Positions 17,764 through 26,618 of a stretch of DNA of 64,000 nt are shown piece after piece. The stretch is from contig JAFTAJ010000042.1 of NCBI GenBank assembly GCA_017458585.1, positions 36,647-100,646 on the forward strand, given 5' to 3'. This stretch comes from Bacteroidaceae bacterium. GTDB taxonomy: Bacteria; Bacteroidota; Bacteroidia; Bacteroidales; Bacteroidaceae. Positions within the stretch are counted from its first letter, which is position 1. Each line of letters starts with the position of its first letter. The translations under genes and the position numbers were made by a program. The notes beneath the pieces are model-generated. The model was not told the DNA's origin. It was given only the letters and a program-made list of their open reading frames with translations, and made no database searches.

Positions 17764-19098
17764 TTATTTTAGGACTTTCTTGCGGTTGCGAATGTATATT
17801 TGGCCTTTGAGAGGACTGTTAATGCGACGACCAAAGAGGTCGTAGCAGGTGTCGGAGTAATTAGAATACTCGGAATAGTCAGAATGATCTGAGATGCCGG
17901 TAGCTTCGGGGTCATAGACTACGAAGGAGTTGGTGCGTATCTCGAGGTCGGGATACTTGCTGGCAGTCACGATGAAATACACGCTATCTATCTCGTGCCA
18001 GAAGCGGACGCGGCCAATCATATACTGGTAGTCGGAACCGTTGCTGCCCTTCAGCAACTCATCGTCGGTGCTGGCATCGTAGGCTGTCAGCACACCGCTG
18101 CGGGTGCCGCCCGCGTTGGTGACCAGCTCCGCAAAGTCCGTCAGTTCGTTGATTACCAGAGAGTCGTAGCCGCACCAGATATTCTGTTGCAGTCCGCAGA
18201 CATAGTGCTCAACCTTGGCCTCGGGATAGAAGGAAGAGAAAGGCAGAGAGTTGTTGCTGCAATCAAAGAGGTAGATCTTTGTCTTGGTGGAGAAGTTGCG
18301 CAGGTCAAGTGACTCCAGGGCGTTGTTGCTCACATTGGCGGTGACCAAGGCATCGGTGCCCCTGAGGTCGAGAGTGGTAAGAGCGTTGTCGTCCAGCCAG
18401 AGATCCTGCAAGGCAGCTGGCGCATTCATGGCCACGCTACGCAGGGCGCAATGGCTCAGCACCACCGAGTTGATGTCGGGACATAGGCTGAGGTCAACGC
18501 TACCCACGGCATTGTAGGCGGCCCACAGTCCGCGCAGAGCATTGTTCTGCCTCAGGTTGAGCGAAGTCAGTCGGTTGTCCGAGCAACTGAGCACCTCCAG
18601 CAGCGGATTGGCGCTTAGGTCAAGGGCATCGATGAAATTGTCGGCGCAGTCCAGGTAGCGCAACTGCGGGTTGTGGGTGGTGGAGAGCTTGTCTATCCCG
18701 TTGTCACTGCAGTTGAGCTCATCGAGCTGCTCGAGGTTATCCACGTTGAGGGCCGTCAGTCGGTTGTCGGCACAGTTGAGGCTCACCAGATTGGGCGCAG
18801 CGCTGACATCAAGCCACGAGATGCAGTAGCCCTCGCAGTCGAAGCCAGTTATGGTAGCAGGCATAGTGATGGTCACCGTATCTTTATGGCATTTGCCAGG
18901 CAAGATACCGTTGCTATAGTCGCCCTCTTCGCCTTCACCCCAGTCAACATGGACGGTGCCCTCGCCAGAGACCTTGAACGTTAGCTCAGCGCACTTGTCG
19001 CCATCGCAGAACAGACGGATAACCTGAGTCTGGGCAGAGGCGATGCAGCAGAGTAGCATAGCTGCGGCTGGCAGCAATTTATGTAAGCTATTGAACAT
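17764..19098 (-). CDS. Secreted leucine-rich-repeat protein with C-terminal sorting-like end
   Basis: A 444-residue protein with signal peptide (ending IASAQ), an N-terminal beta domain with 'VHVDWGEGEEG', and about ten leucine-rich repeats of roughly 20 residues ('LRYLDCADNFIDALDLSANP') with conserved Cys-x-(D/N)-N. A linker made of repeated Ser-Asp-Tyr units and a tail 'YDLFGRRIN...IYIRNRKKVLK' close it, resembling the type IX sorting signal found in Prevotella-like species. A surface binding role is likely. The start at 19098 is preferred over 19218 because the promoter -7 element lies at 19175-19182, downstream of the longer frame's start. The ATG is itself part of a heptamer repeat. It heads the LRR-GH3-DUF4923 operon. 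Confidence 0.82.
   Translation of the reverse strand: MFNSLHKLLPAAAMLLCCIASAQTQVIRLFCDGDKCAELTFKVSGEGTVHVDWGEGEEGDYSNGILPGKCHKDTVTITMPATITGFDCEGYCISWLDVSAAPNLVSLNCADNRLTALNVDNLEQLDELNCSDNGIDKLSTTHNPQLRYLDCADNFIDALDLSANPLLEVLSCSDNRLTSLNLRQNNALRGLWAAYNAVGSVDLSLCPDINSVVLSHCALRSVAMNAPAALQDLWLDDNALTTLDLRGTDALVTANVSNNALESLDLRNFSTKTKIYLFDCSNNSLPFSSFYPEAKVEHYVCGLQQNIWCGYDSLVINELTDFAELVTNAGGTRSGVLTAYDASTDDELLKGSNGSDYQYMIGRVRFWHEIDSVYFIVTASKYPDLEIRTNSFVVYDPEATGISDHSDYSEYSNYSDTCYDLFGRRINSPLKGQIYIRNRKKVLK
17846..17893 (-). repeat. 9-base tandem repeat in the LRR gene's linker
   Basis: On the coding strand, units like ATTCTGACT, ATTCCGAGT and ATTCTAATT follow each other and encode a 3-residue period (SDY, SEY, SNY, SD) just before the C-terminal sorting-like region. 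Confidence 0.8.
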
Positions 19099-19148
19099 TG
19101 AGTATTGAGAATTGAGTATTGAGAATTGAGAATTGAGTATTGAGAATA
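19093..19148 (-). repeat. 7-base tandem repeat, 8 copies, including the LRR start codon
   Basis: Eight contiguous units of the form GANNATT (GAACATT, GAGTATT, GAGAATT, GAGTATT and so on) on the plus strand. The LRR gene's ATG (19096-19098 complement) lies in the first unit, so this array forms its whole proximal leader. Confidence 0.92.
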
Positions 19149-19174
19149 CCTTATTTATATATATATTAGCGCTG

Positions 19175-19182
19175 CAAAGATA
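19175..19182 (-). promoter_or_regulatory. -7 element of the LRR-GH3-DUF4923 operon
   Basis: TATCTTTG on the minus strand puts the RNA start near 19168, before the heptamer array. No clear TTTG at the expected -33 distance. Confidence 0.55.
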
Positions 19183-19242
19183 GCAAAAAACGACCAAATA
19201 CGCATAATACAATGACACAATTCAAAAAAAAAGGCAAAACAT

Positions 19243-19273
19243 TGGGCGATTTCATGAAAAATATCTACCTTTG
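19243..19273 (+). promoter_or_regulatory. Promoter of rpsO
   Basis: TTG at 19244-19246 and TACCTTTG at 19266-19273 are 19 bp apart. It supports the ATG at 19325 over the in-frame ATG at 19271, which lies within the promoter. Confidence 0.7.
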
Positions 19274-19324
19274 CACCCGCTTACAGAAAATGTGAGCACC
19301 AAAACAACCAATTTATTCAATATT

Positions 19325-19594
19325 ATGTACTTAGATTCTGAAAAGAAGAAGGAGATCTTTGGACAATACGGCGCGTCCAACACTGACACCGGCTCACCCG
19401 AAGCTCAGGTGGCATTGTTCTCTTACCGTATTTCCCACTTGACGGAACACATGAAGGCCAACCGTAAAGATCATAGTACCGAAAGGGCCTTAACGAAGCT
19501 GGTAGGCAAGCGCCGCGCCCTGCTCAACTATCTGAAGAGCAAGGACATTACCCGCTATCGTGAGATTATCAAGAAGCTTGGCTTGCGTAAGTAA
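19325..19594 (+). CDS. rpsO: Small ribosomal subunit protein uS15
   Basis: An 89-residue protein, the standard uS15 length, with the family pattern 'NTDTGSPEAQVALFSYRISHLTEHMK' and the C-terminal 'RRALLNYLKSKDITRYREII'. It binds the central domain of 16S rRNA early in 30S assembly. Start 19325 (MYLDSEKK) is chosen because the 18-residue extension is not family-like and overlaps the promoter. An own terminator follows at 19626-19668, so typA is transcribed separately or by readthrough. Confidence 0.97.
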   Translation: MYLDSEKKKEIFGQYGASNTDTGSPEAQVALFSYRISHLTEHMKANRKDHSTERALTKLVGKRRALLNYLKSKDITRYREIIKKLGLRK

Positions 19595-19625
19595 ACCTTT
19601 CTTTTTGATGACCGATTGCAAGAGC

Positions 19626-19668
19626 AAAGCCGCATCCTTCACAGTTATTACGGAGGGTGCGGCTTTCT
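19626..19668 (+). terminator. Terminator after rpsO
   Basis: AAAGCCGCA...TGCGGCTTT forms the base of a long stem with TCCTTC/GGAGGG pairing (one mismatch) above it. The downstream T run is short. Confidence 0.7.
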
Positions 19669-19739
19669 AAACCCCAAGACCCTCTCAACTCCCCCTCTAT
19701 GGGGAGCTACAAGGAAAAACAATCTATGCACTCTAACAC

Positions 19740-21539
19740 ATGACAGAAATAAGAAACATAGCAATCATAGCTCACGTGGACCACGGCAAGACGACGCTGG
19801 TCGATAAGATGTTGCTGGCTGGCAACCTCTTTAGGAATAACCAACCCACGGGCAGTCTTATCCTCGACAACAATGATCTGGAGCGTGAGCGTGGCATCAC
19901 CATCCTCTCCAAGAACGTAAGCATCACCTACAATGGCGTAAAAATCAACATCATCGACACCCCGGGGCACTCTGACTTCGGCGGCGAGGTGGAGCGAGTG
20001 CTCAATATGGCCGACGGATGCCTGCTGCTGGTGGATGCCTTTGAGGGGCCCATGCCGCAGACACGCTTCGTGCTGGAGAAGGCCTTGCAGATAGGCCTCA
20101 AGCCTATCGTGGTAGTCAACAAGGTGGACAAGCCCAACTGTCGCCCCGAGGAAGTGTATGAGATGGTCTTCGACCTCATGTTCTCGCTCGGCGCCACTGA
20201 GGACCAGCTTGACTTCCCTGTGGTCTATGGCTCCGCCAAGCAAGGCTGGATGGGTGCCGACTACAGCCAGCCCACCGACGACATCAGCTACCTGCTCAAC
20301 AAGATAATAGAGGTCATCCCTGCGCCCAAGCACAACGAGGGCACCACACAGATGCTCATCACCTCGCTCGACTACTCCAACTACACGGGCCGCATTGCCG
20401 TGGGCCGTGTCAACAGGGGCACCGTGCGCGAGGGAGAGAATATCACCATCGCCCACCGCGACGGCACAATGGAGAAGACAAAGATAAAAGAACTCCACAC
20501 CTTTGAGGGCATGAGCCATGTACGCACCGCTGAGGTGCCTTGCGGCGATATCTGCTCCATCATCGGACTGGAGAACTTTGAGATAGGCGACACCATCTGC
20601 GACTTTGAGAACCCCGAGCCCATGCCGCCCATCACCATCGACGAGCCTACCATGTCGATGCTCTTCACCATCAACAACTCGCCCTTCTTCGGCAAGGAGG
20701 GAAAGTATTGCACCAGTCGCCAGATAGAGGAGCGACTGATGAAAGAACTGCAGAAGAACCTCGCTCTCAAGGTCGATAAGACCGACAACTTCGACAGTTG
20801 GACCGTGTCGGGCCGCGGAGTGCTGCACCTCAGCGTGCTCATCGAGACAATGAGACGCGAGGGCTACGAGCTGCAGGTGGGACAGCCGCAGGTGATATAC
20901 AAGGAGATAGACGGTCAGAAGTGTGAGCCCGTAGAGGAGCTCACCATCAATGTGCCCGAGGAGTTCAGCAGCAAGATAATCGACATGATTACCCGCCGCA
21001 AGGGCGAGATGACAGCTATGGAGAGCCAGGAGGACCGCGTAACCATCACTTTTGACATCCCCTCGCGCGGCATCATAGGTCTGCGCACCAATATACTCAC
21101 CGCCTCGCAGGGCGAGGCCATCATGGCACACCGCTACAAGGGCTACCAGCCCTACAAGGGTGACATAGCCCGCCGTGTGAACGGCTCCATCGTAGCGCTG
21201 GAGAGCGGCACGGCCTTTGCCTACGCACTCGACAAGCTGCAAGACCGTGGCCGATTCTTCATCCATCCGCAGGACGAGGTGTATGGCGGGCAAGTGGTTG
21301 GCGAGCACGTACACGAGATAGACCTCGTGGTCAATGTGACGAAGTCAAAGCAGCTCACCAACGTGCGCGCCAGCGGCACCGATGAGAAAGCGCATATCAT
21401 TCCCCCTGTGGAGTTCAGCCTGGAGGAGGCACTGGAGTATATCAAGGGCGACGAATATGTAGAGGTAACGCCCAAGAGCATCCGTATGCGCAAGATTATT
21501 CTCGACCACATGCAGCGCAAGCGCGCAGAGCGCGAATAG
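19740..21539 (+). CDS. typA: Translational GTPase TypA/BipA
   Basis: A 599-residue translation-factor GTPase. G motifs: '[12 protein letters not shown]' at residue 10 (G1), 'RERGITI' (G2), '[14 protein letters not shown]' (G3), 'NKVDKPNC' (G4). They are followed by the EF-G-like domains and the BipA-specific C-terminal domain ('[14 protein letters not shown]', '[10 protein letters not shown]'). It associates with ribosomes and 50S assembly, mostly needed under cold or other stress. Length is normal. It follows rpsO by 145 bp containing the rpsO terminator; no clear promoter was found. Confidence 0.96.
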   Translation: MTEIRNIAIIAHVDHGKTTLVDKMLLAGNLFRNNQPTGSLILDNNDLERERGITILSKNVSITYNGVKINIIDTPGHSDFGGEVERVLNMADGCLLLVDAFEGPMPQTRFVLEKALQIGLKPIVVVNKVDKPNCRPEEVYEMVFDLMFSLGATEDQLDFPVVYGSAKQGWMGADYSQPTDDISYLLNKIIEVIPAPKHNEGTTQMLITSLDYSNYTGRIAVGRVNRGTVREGENITIAHRDGTMEKTKIKELHTFEGMSHVRTAEVPCGDICSIIGLENFEIGDTICDFENPEPMPPITIDEPTMSMLFTINNSPFFGKEGKYCTSRQIEERLMKELQKNLALKVDKTDNFDSWTVSGRGVLHLSVLIETMRREGYELQVGQPQVIYKEIDGQKCEPVEELTINVPEEFSSKIIDMITRRKGEMTAMESQEDRVTITFDIPSRGIIGLRTNILTASQGEAIMAHRYKGYQPYKGDIARRVNGSIVALESGTAFAYALDKLQDRGRFFIHPQDEVYGGQVVGEHVHEIDLVVNVTKSKQLTNVRASGTDEKAHIIPPVEFSLEEALEYIKGDEYVEVTPKSIRMRKIILDHMQRKRAERE

Positions 21540-21569
21540 GCGCTTTGTTTTTACTTTCTTGGCTATATA

Positions 21570-21602
21570 TTTGGGTTTTGTCTCGTTTTTTTTGTAACTT
21601 CG
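21570..21602 (+). promoter_or_regulatory. Promoter of glf
   Basis: TTTG (21570-21573) and TAACTTCG (21595-21602) are 21 bp apart, just before the glf ATG at 21620. The -7 element is a variant with TTCG. Confidence 0.55.
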
Positions 21603-21619
21603 CGACAAAATGAGTCACT

Positions 21620-22747
21620 ATGCGCGAGTATGACTATCTGATAGTTGGTGCAGGCCTATACGGCAGCGTGTTTGCGCACCGCGCCAAGCAGGCTGGCAAG
21701 CGTTGCCTTGTGATCGACAAGCGCCCTCACCTTGGCGGCAATGTATATTGCGAGCAGGTGGAAGGCATCAATGTGCATAAGTACGGCGCCCATATCTTCC
21801 ACACGTCCAACAAGGAGGTGTGGGACTTTGTCAACAGCATCGTGCCCTTCAACCGCTACACCAACTCGCCCGTAGCCAACTACAAGGGGCGGCTCTACAA
21901 CCTGCCGTTCAATATGAACACCTTCTACCAGATGTGGGGTGTGCTGACTCCCGCCGAGGCGAAGGCCAAGGTGGAGGAGCAGCGTCAGGAGGCCGTAGAA
22001 GCCATGCGCCGTGCCGGAGTGAGCGAGCCGCGCAACTTGGAGGAGCAAGCCCTGCTGCTGGTGGGTCGCGACATCTACGAGCGCCTTATCAAGGGCTACA
22101 CACAGAAGCAGTGGGGACGGCCATGCTGCGAGCTGCCGGCATTTATCATACGGCGACTGCCACTGCGCTTTGTGTTTGACAACAACTACTTCAACGATTC
22201 CTACCAAGGCGTGCCCATCGGTGGCTACAACCGCCTGATAGACGGACTGCTGGAGGGCGTGGAGACCAAGAAGGACTGTGATTTCTTCCAGGACCGCACT
22301 CACTGGGAGAGCGTGGCCGAGCGCATCGTATTCACAGGCAAGGTGGACGAATACTTCGACTATCGCCTCGGGCAGCTGGAGTATCGTACGGTGAGCTTCG
22401 AGCAGCAAACCCTCGACACACCCAACTATCAGGGCAACGCCGTGGTCAACTACACCGAGGCGGAGGTGCCCTACACGCGCATCATCGAGCATAAGCACTT
22501 CGAGAGCTTCGGCCAGGCGGTGTACGACAATCCCCGCACGGTCATCTCGAAGGAGTTCTCCACAGAGTGGACGCCAAGCATGGAGCCCTACTACCCCATC
22601 AATAATGAACGCAACAATCGTCTGGCGGAGCAGTACCGCAAGATGGCAGCCACCGAGGTCAACGTACACTTCGGAGGCCGGCTGGCAGAGTATAAATACT
22701 ACGACATGGCACCGATAGTAGAGAAAGTTTTGTCACTTTTTCGTTGA
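21620..22747 (+). CDS. glf: UDP-galactopyranose mutase
   Basis: A 375-residue flavoenzyme converting UDP-galactopyranose to UDP-galactofuranose. The FAD-binding 'LIVGAGLYGSVFAHRA' starts at residue 7, followed by 'KRPHLGGNVY', 'KYGAHIFHT' and 'GYTQKQWG', all conserved in bacterial UGMs. It opens the glycan island, and a putative galactofuranosyltransferase lies at the island's far end (28772-29803) on the other strand, so a galactofuranose-containing surface glycan is likely. Length is as expected. Confidence 0.95.
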   Translation: MREYDYLIVGAGLYGSVFAHRAKQAGKRCLVIDKRPHLGGNVYCEQVEGINVHKYGAHIFHTSNKEVWDFVNSIVPFNRYTNSPVANYKGRLYNLPFNMNTFYQMWGVLTPAEAKAKVEEQRQEAVEAMRRAGVSEPRNLEEQALLLVGRDIYERLIKGYTQKQWGRPCCELPAFIIRRLPLRFVFDNNYFNDSYQGVPIGGYNRLIDGLLEGVETKKDCDFFQDRTHWESVAERIVFTGKVDEYFDYRLGQLEYRTVSFEQQTLDTPNYQGNAVVNYTEAEVPYTRIIEHKHFESFGQAVYDNPRTVISKEFSTEWTPSMEPYYPINNERNNRLAEQYRKMAATEVNVHFGGRLAEYKYYDMAPIVEKVLSLFR

Positions 22748-22756
22748 AAACAAGCC

Positions 22757-22784
22757 TTTGTCATAATAATTATATGTAACTTTG
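22757..22784 (+). promoter_or_regulatory. Possible promoter of the sugar aminotransferase run
   Basis: TTTG at 22757-22760 and TAACTTTG at 22777-22784. The -7 element is perfect but the 16-bp spacing is short. It suggests that the aminotransferase and the genes after it have their own transcript. Confidence 0.5.
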
Positions 22785-22806
22785 TGCACAAATTAACATA
22801 ACGCAA

Positions 22807-23916
22807 ATGATTAGACTATCCAAGTCCGTTGTTGGAAAGAAAGAAGCTGAGGCCGTGGCCCATGTGATAGAGGACATAGGCTATCTGGGCATGGGAGCCA
22901 CGGTGGGAGAGCTAGAGCACGCTCTGGAGGGCTATATCGGAGGAGGACGCAAGGCACTGTGCGTTAACAGCGGCACGGCAGCGCTCCATCTGGCCCTGCA
23001 GGCTGTGACACAGCCTGGCGACGAGGTGCTGGTGCCGTCTTTTACCTTCGTTGCCAGCTACCAGGCCATTACGGCAGCCGGGTGCAAGCCCGTGAGCTGC
23101 GACATACGCCCTGACACTCTGACGCTTGACCTCCAGGATGCAGAGCAGCGCATCACACCCAAGACTACGGCCATGATGCCAGTCTACTACGCCAGCAACT
23201 GCTGCATGGCAGACGAATATCAGGAGTTTGCCCGCAAGCACAATCTGCGCCTCGTGGAGGATGCAGCGCATGCATTCGGCTGCACTTGCAAGGGCAAGAA
23301 GATAGGCTCTTATGGCGATGTGGTGTGCTTCTCGTTTGACGGCATCAAGAATATAACTACAGGCGAGGGCGGAGCGGTGTTTACAGCTGATGAGGATGTA
23401 ATCCAGAAGGTGAGCGATGCACGCCTGCTGGGAGTGCAGAAAGACTCCGAGAAACGCTATGCCGGCAAGCGCAGCTGGCATGCCGACGTAGTAGCCCAGG
23501 GCTATCGCTACCACATGAGCAATATCTTTGCCGCCATCGGATTGGTGCAGCTGCAGCGCTTTGAGAAGGAGTTTGCGCCCCGTCGTCGGGCCCTTGCGCA
23601 GCGCTATACGGAGTTGCTGAAGGACAATCCCCATGTGCTACTGACGCCAATGGACTATGCCAACGAGATCACTCCCCATATCTTCGCATTGCAGATTCTG
23701 GACAGCCAGCGCGCCCAGCTGGAGCAACTGCTGAAGGAGCACGACATACAGTACGGCATACAATATGCCCCCAACCACCACCTCACATACTTTAAGGAAG
23801 ACGTCGATTTGCCCGTGACAGACAAGGTGTATTCGCAGATTATCTCCCTGCCGATGCATCCGGAGCTAAGCAATGAAGAACAAGATATTATTTGCAATCT
23901 AATCAACACACTATGA
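22807..23916 (+). CDS. DegT/DnrJ/EryC1/StrS family nucleotide-sugar aminotransferase
   Basis: A 369-residue PLP enzyme that transaminates keto-sugar nucleotides. 'VNSGTAALHLALQAV', 'VPSFTFVASYQAI' and 'LVEDAAHAFGC' are family motifs, and the PLP lysine is Lys181 in 'SFDGIKNITTGEGG'. The keto-sugar substrate is not clear, because the cluster lacks a canonical dTDP- or CDP-glucose 4,6-dehydratase. The SDR at 25527-26618 is the only nearby candidate to make one. Its stop overlaps the start of the cytidylyltransferase gene (ATGA). Confidence 0.9.
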   Translation: MIRLSKSVVGKKEAEAVAHVIEDIGYLGMGATVGELEHALEGYIGGGRKALCVNSGTAALHLALQAVTQPGDEVLVPSFTFVASYQAITAAGCKPVSCDIRPDTLTLDLQDAEQRITPKTTAMMPVYYASNCCMADEYQEFARKHNLRLVEDAAHAFGCTCKGKKIGSYGDVVCFSFDGIKNITTGEGGAVFTADEDVIQKVSDARLLGVQKDSEKRYAGKRSWHADVVAQGYRYHMSNIFAAIGLVQLQRFEKEFAPRRRALAQRYTELLKDNPHVLLTPMDYANEITPHIFALQILDSQRAQLEQLLKEHDIQYGIQYAPNHHLTYFKEDVDLPVTDKVYSQIISLPMHPELSNEEQDIICNLINTL

Positions 23917-24677
23917 AAACAATCATATTGGCAGGCGGCTTCGGCACTCGCCTGTCGGAATACACAAAGCTCATCCCCAAGCCGATGGTAGAGATAGGCG
24001 GCAAGCCTATCATCTGGCACATCATGAACCACTACGCCCGCTTTGGCTACAAAGACTTCGTGGTGGCTTTGGGATACAAGGGGGAGGTAATCAAAAACTA
24101 CTTCCTGCAGTACTACGCTCAGAACAACGATTTCACCATAGACCTGAGCAGCGGAGCCGTCAATTACATCAATGAGCATACTCGTGACTGGCGTGTGACC
24201 CTGGTAGACACCGGAGCAGGCTCAATGACGGGCGGCAGAGTGCTGCGCCTGAAAAATATCATCGGCAATGAGGACTTTATGCTCACTTACGGCGATGCCG
24301 TGAGCAATGTAGACATCAGCCAGCTGGTGCAGCGCTACAAGGAGGCCGGCAAGCTGGCCATGGTGACGGCAGTCCATCCCACCGCACGATTTGGTGAGCT
24401 GCAGGTGGACGAGGATGACTTTGTCCGTTCGTTCAAGGAGAAACCACAAGTAAACCAGGGATGGATAAACGGCGGTTTCTTTGTGCTTAGTCCAAAAGTC
24501 TTCGACTATATTGAAAACGACCTCACCACCTTCGAGGCTGAGCCTTTGGAGCGATTAGCTGCAGAAGGCCAGCTCAAGACCTATAGGCATGAAGGATTCT
24601 GGCAGTGTATGGACACTGTGCGCGACCGCGATATGCTCAACAAGATGTGGGACGAAGGAAATGCCCCTTGGGCGTAA
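23913..24677 (+). CDS. rfbF: Glucose-1-phosphate cytidylyltransferase
   Basis: A 254-residue nucleotidyltransferase making CDP-glucose from CTP and glucose-1-phosphate. 'ILAGGFGTRLSEYTKLIPKP' at the N-terminus and 'GWINGGFFVLSP' plus 'FWQCMDTVRDRDMLN' are characteristic of RfbF/DdhA. Start 23913 is chosen: it begins the family N-terminus (MKTIILAGG) and overlaps the previous stop, while an upstream ATG at 23892 would add seven unrelated residues. CDP-glucose normally feeds a CDP-glucose 4,6-dehydratase, which is not recognisable in the window. Confidence 0.93.
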   Translation: MKTIILAGGFGTRLSEYTKLIPKPMVEIGGKPIIWHIMNHYARFGYKDFVVALGYKGEVIKNYFLQYYAQNNDFTIDLSSGAVNYINEHTRDWRVTLVDTGAGSMTGGRVLRLKNIIGNEDFMLTYGDAVSNVDISQLVQRYKEAGKLAMVTAVHPTARFGELQVDEDDFVRSFKEKPQVNQGWINGGFFVLSPKVFDYIENDLTTFEAEPLERLAAEGQLKTYRHEGFWQCMDTVRDRDMLNKMWDEGNAPWA

Positions 24678-24705
24678 ACGAACTTCACAAATCCTCACTC
24701 CCTAA

Positions 24706-25524
24706 ATGGCCACCTACGATATACGACCGCTACAGATGCGCATGCTCAAGGTGCTTGAAGCCATCGATGAGACATGCCGCAAACATAACCTGACTTATGG
24801 CATCTTTGCCGGCAGTCTTATAGGAGCGGTGCGCCACAAAGGGTTTATTCCGTGGGACGATGACATGGACATCCTCATGCCTCGGCCCGACTATGAGAAG
24901 TTTATCGCCCACAGCCGCGAATGGCTGCCCGAGCCCTATGAGTTTGTGTGCGCTGAGAACGACCCCGCATATCCGCTGCCGTTCGGCAAGGTGCAGGATG
25001 CCTCGACCACGCTGATTGAACGCGTACATCTGAGTTACCTGGGAGGTATCTACGTCGATGTCTTCCCTCTCGATGCAGTACCGTCAGCTCCCCTGGCGCG
25101 CCGCATGCATTTCTGGCGTTACGGACTACTCAGGCAGTCCCTCTACTGGATTCACCGCGACCCCTACAAGCACGGTCACGGTCCCAGCTCGTGGATTCCT
25201 CTGCTCACCAGAAAACTCACTACGATGGAAAAGCTGCAGCAGAAGATTCGCCGCTTGCTGATGAAGTATGACTACGCCACATGCACCCTCGTGGCCGACT
25301 ATACCGACGGGCTGAAAGGCGTGATGCCCAAGGAAGTGGAGGGCGTGTATGCACCATACGAGTTTGAGGGCAAAACTTTCATGGGAGTGAAAGACTACGA
25401 CTATTATCTGACTCAGATGTATGGCGACTACATGAAGGTTCCCGACGGCGACCACCAACGGCAGCACAATTTCCATATCCTGGATCTCGACCATTCGTAT
25501 AAAGACTATCAAAAAACACAATAG
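24706..25524 (+). CDS. LicD family phosphotransferase (first copy)
   Basis: A 272-residue LicD-type protein with the hallmark 'YGIFAGSLIGAVRHKGFIPW' followed by 'DDDMDILMPRPDYEKF', an NTase-like fold with metal-binding aspartates. LicD proteins transfer phosphocholine or other phospho-substituents from a CDP-linked donor to glycans. The nearby cytidylyltransferase makes CDP-glucose, so the donor here is uncertain. It lies 28 bp after rfbF and 2 bp before the SDR gene. A second LicD is encoded at 27871-28794, with the same motif but different remaining sequence, so the two are not recent duplicates. Confidence 0.88.
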   Translation: MATYDIRPLQMRMLKVLEAIDETCRKHNLTYGIFAGSLIGAVRHKGFIPWDDDMDILMPRPDYEKFIAHSREWLPEPYEFVCAENDPAYPLPFGKVQDASTTLIERVHLSYLGGIYVDVFPLDAVPSAPLARRMHFWRYGLLRQSLYWIHRDPYKHGHGPSSWIPLLTRKLTTMEKLQQKIRRLLMKYDYATCTLVADYTDGLKGVMPKEVEGVYAPYEFEGKTFMGVKDYDYYLTQMYGDYMKVPDGDHQRQHNFHILDLDHSYKDYQKTQ

Positions 25525-25526
25525 AC

Positions 25527-26618
25527 ATGCAGAACATCTTAATCAATGACATCAAGCACACTCTCGGCGGTCTTTCAGCCGAGGAGCGCTCCAAGTTTCA
25601 GGACTCTACCGTCCTCATCACTGGTTGCGCAGGATTTCTGGGCTACTACATGATGCAGTTCTTCGCTGCCGAGGCAGACGAACTGGGTATCAAGAAGATT
25701 ATAGGCCTCGACAACTTCATGCTGGGTATGCCCGGCTGGATAAATGCTTTGAGCGAGAACCCCAAAGTAGAGATCCGTAAGTTTGACATTATCAAGGACA
25801 AGATTGAAGACATAGGAGGAGCCGACCAAGCCGACTTTATCATCCACATGGCCTCGATAGCATCCCCGATGTTCTATCGCAAGTATCCCATCGAGACGCT
25901 CGACGCCAATATCTGGGGCTTGCGCTCCCTGCTTGACTTCTATGCACCCCGTGGTGTGAAGGGTTTCCTCTTCTTCTCGTCGAGCGAGCTGTATGGCGAC
26001 CCCGATCCCGCCCAAGTTCCCACTTCGGAGGACTACAACGGCAATGTGTGTGCCACCGGTCCGCGCGCCTGCTACGACGAGTCAAAACGCTTTGGCGAAA
26101 CGATGTGCATGCTCTTTGCACAGAAATACAATATGCCCATAGGCGTAGCCCGTCCTTTCAATAACTACGGCCCGGGCATGAGGGTTGGCGACAAGCGCGT
26201 GCCTGCCGACTTTGCGATTGCCGTTCTGGAGGGACGTGATATTGAGATTCTGTCAAATGGCACCCCTACCCGCACATTCTGCTATATTGCCGATTCCGTT
26301 TGCGGATACTTCAAGATTCTGCTGCATGGCAAGTATGACTATTTTAATATAGGAATAGAGAAGCCCGAGATTACCATCGCACAACTGGCTGAGATATATG
26401 TCAAGCATGGACGCGACATCTTTGGCTATACCGGCAAGGTGAAATACGCCACATCGGAAGACAAGGAGTATCTCACCAACAACCCACTCCGGCGCTGCCC
26501 CAACATTGATAAGGCTCGCCGTATCCTTGGCTACAACCCGACCATCTTTGTGGAGGAGGGTGTAGGACGCTTTTTAATGTATCTGAAAGAAAGTAACGAA
26601 AGAGAATACAAATGGTAA
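25527..26618 (+). CDS. NAD-dependent sugar-nucleotide epimerase/dehydratase (UXS-like SDR)
   Basis: A 363-residue extended SDR. The Rossmann motif 'TGCAGFLGYYM' starts near residue 32, 'SSSELYGDP' precedes the catalytic Tyr183-x3-Lys187 in 'CYDESKR', and 'RPFNNYGPGMR' follows, as in UDP-glucuronate decarboxylase and dTDP-glucose dehydratase relatives. Because the next gene makes a UDP-uronic acid, UDP-glucuronate decarboxylase (UDP-xylose synthase) is a plausible role. A 4,6-dehydratase acting on CDP-glucose is the main alternative and would explain the cytidylyltransferase and aminotransferase. Its stop overlaps the following start (ATGGTAA). Confidence 0.85.
   Translation: MQNILINDIKHTLGGLSAEERSKFQDSTVLITGCAGFLGYYMMQFFAAEADELGIKKIIGLDNFMLGMPGWINALSENPKVEIRKFDIIKDKIEDIGGADQADFIIHMASIASPMFYRKYPIETLDANIWGLRSLLDFYAPRGVKGFLFFSSSELYGDPDPAQVPTSEDYNGNVCATGPRACYDESKRFGETMCMLFAQKYNMPIGVARPFNNYGPGMRVGDKRVPADFAIAVLEGRDIEILSNGTPTRTFCYIADSVCGYFKILLHGKYDYFNIGIEKPEITIAQLAEIYVKHGRDIFGYTGKVKYATSEDKEYLTNNPLRRCPNIDKARRILGYNPTIFVEEGVGRFLMYLKESNEREYKW

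Noticed and set aside
19707..21314. A 535-residue minus-strand ORF
   Set aside because: It is the antisense frame of typA.
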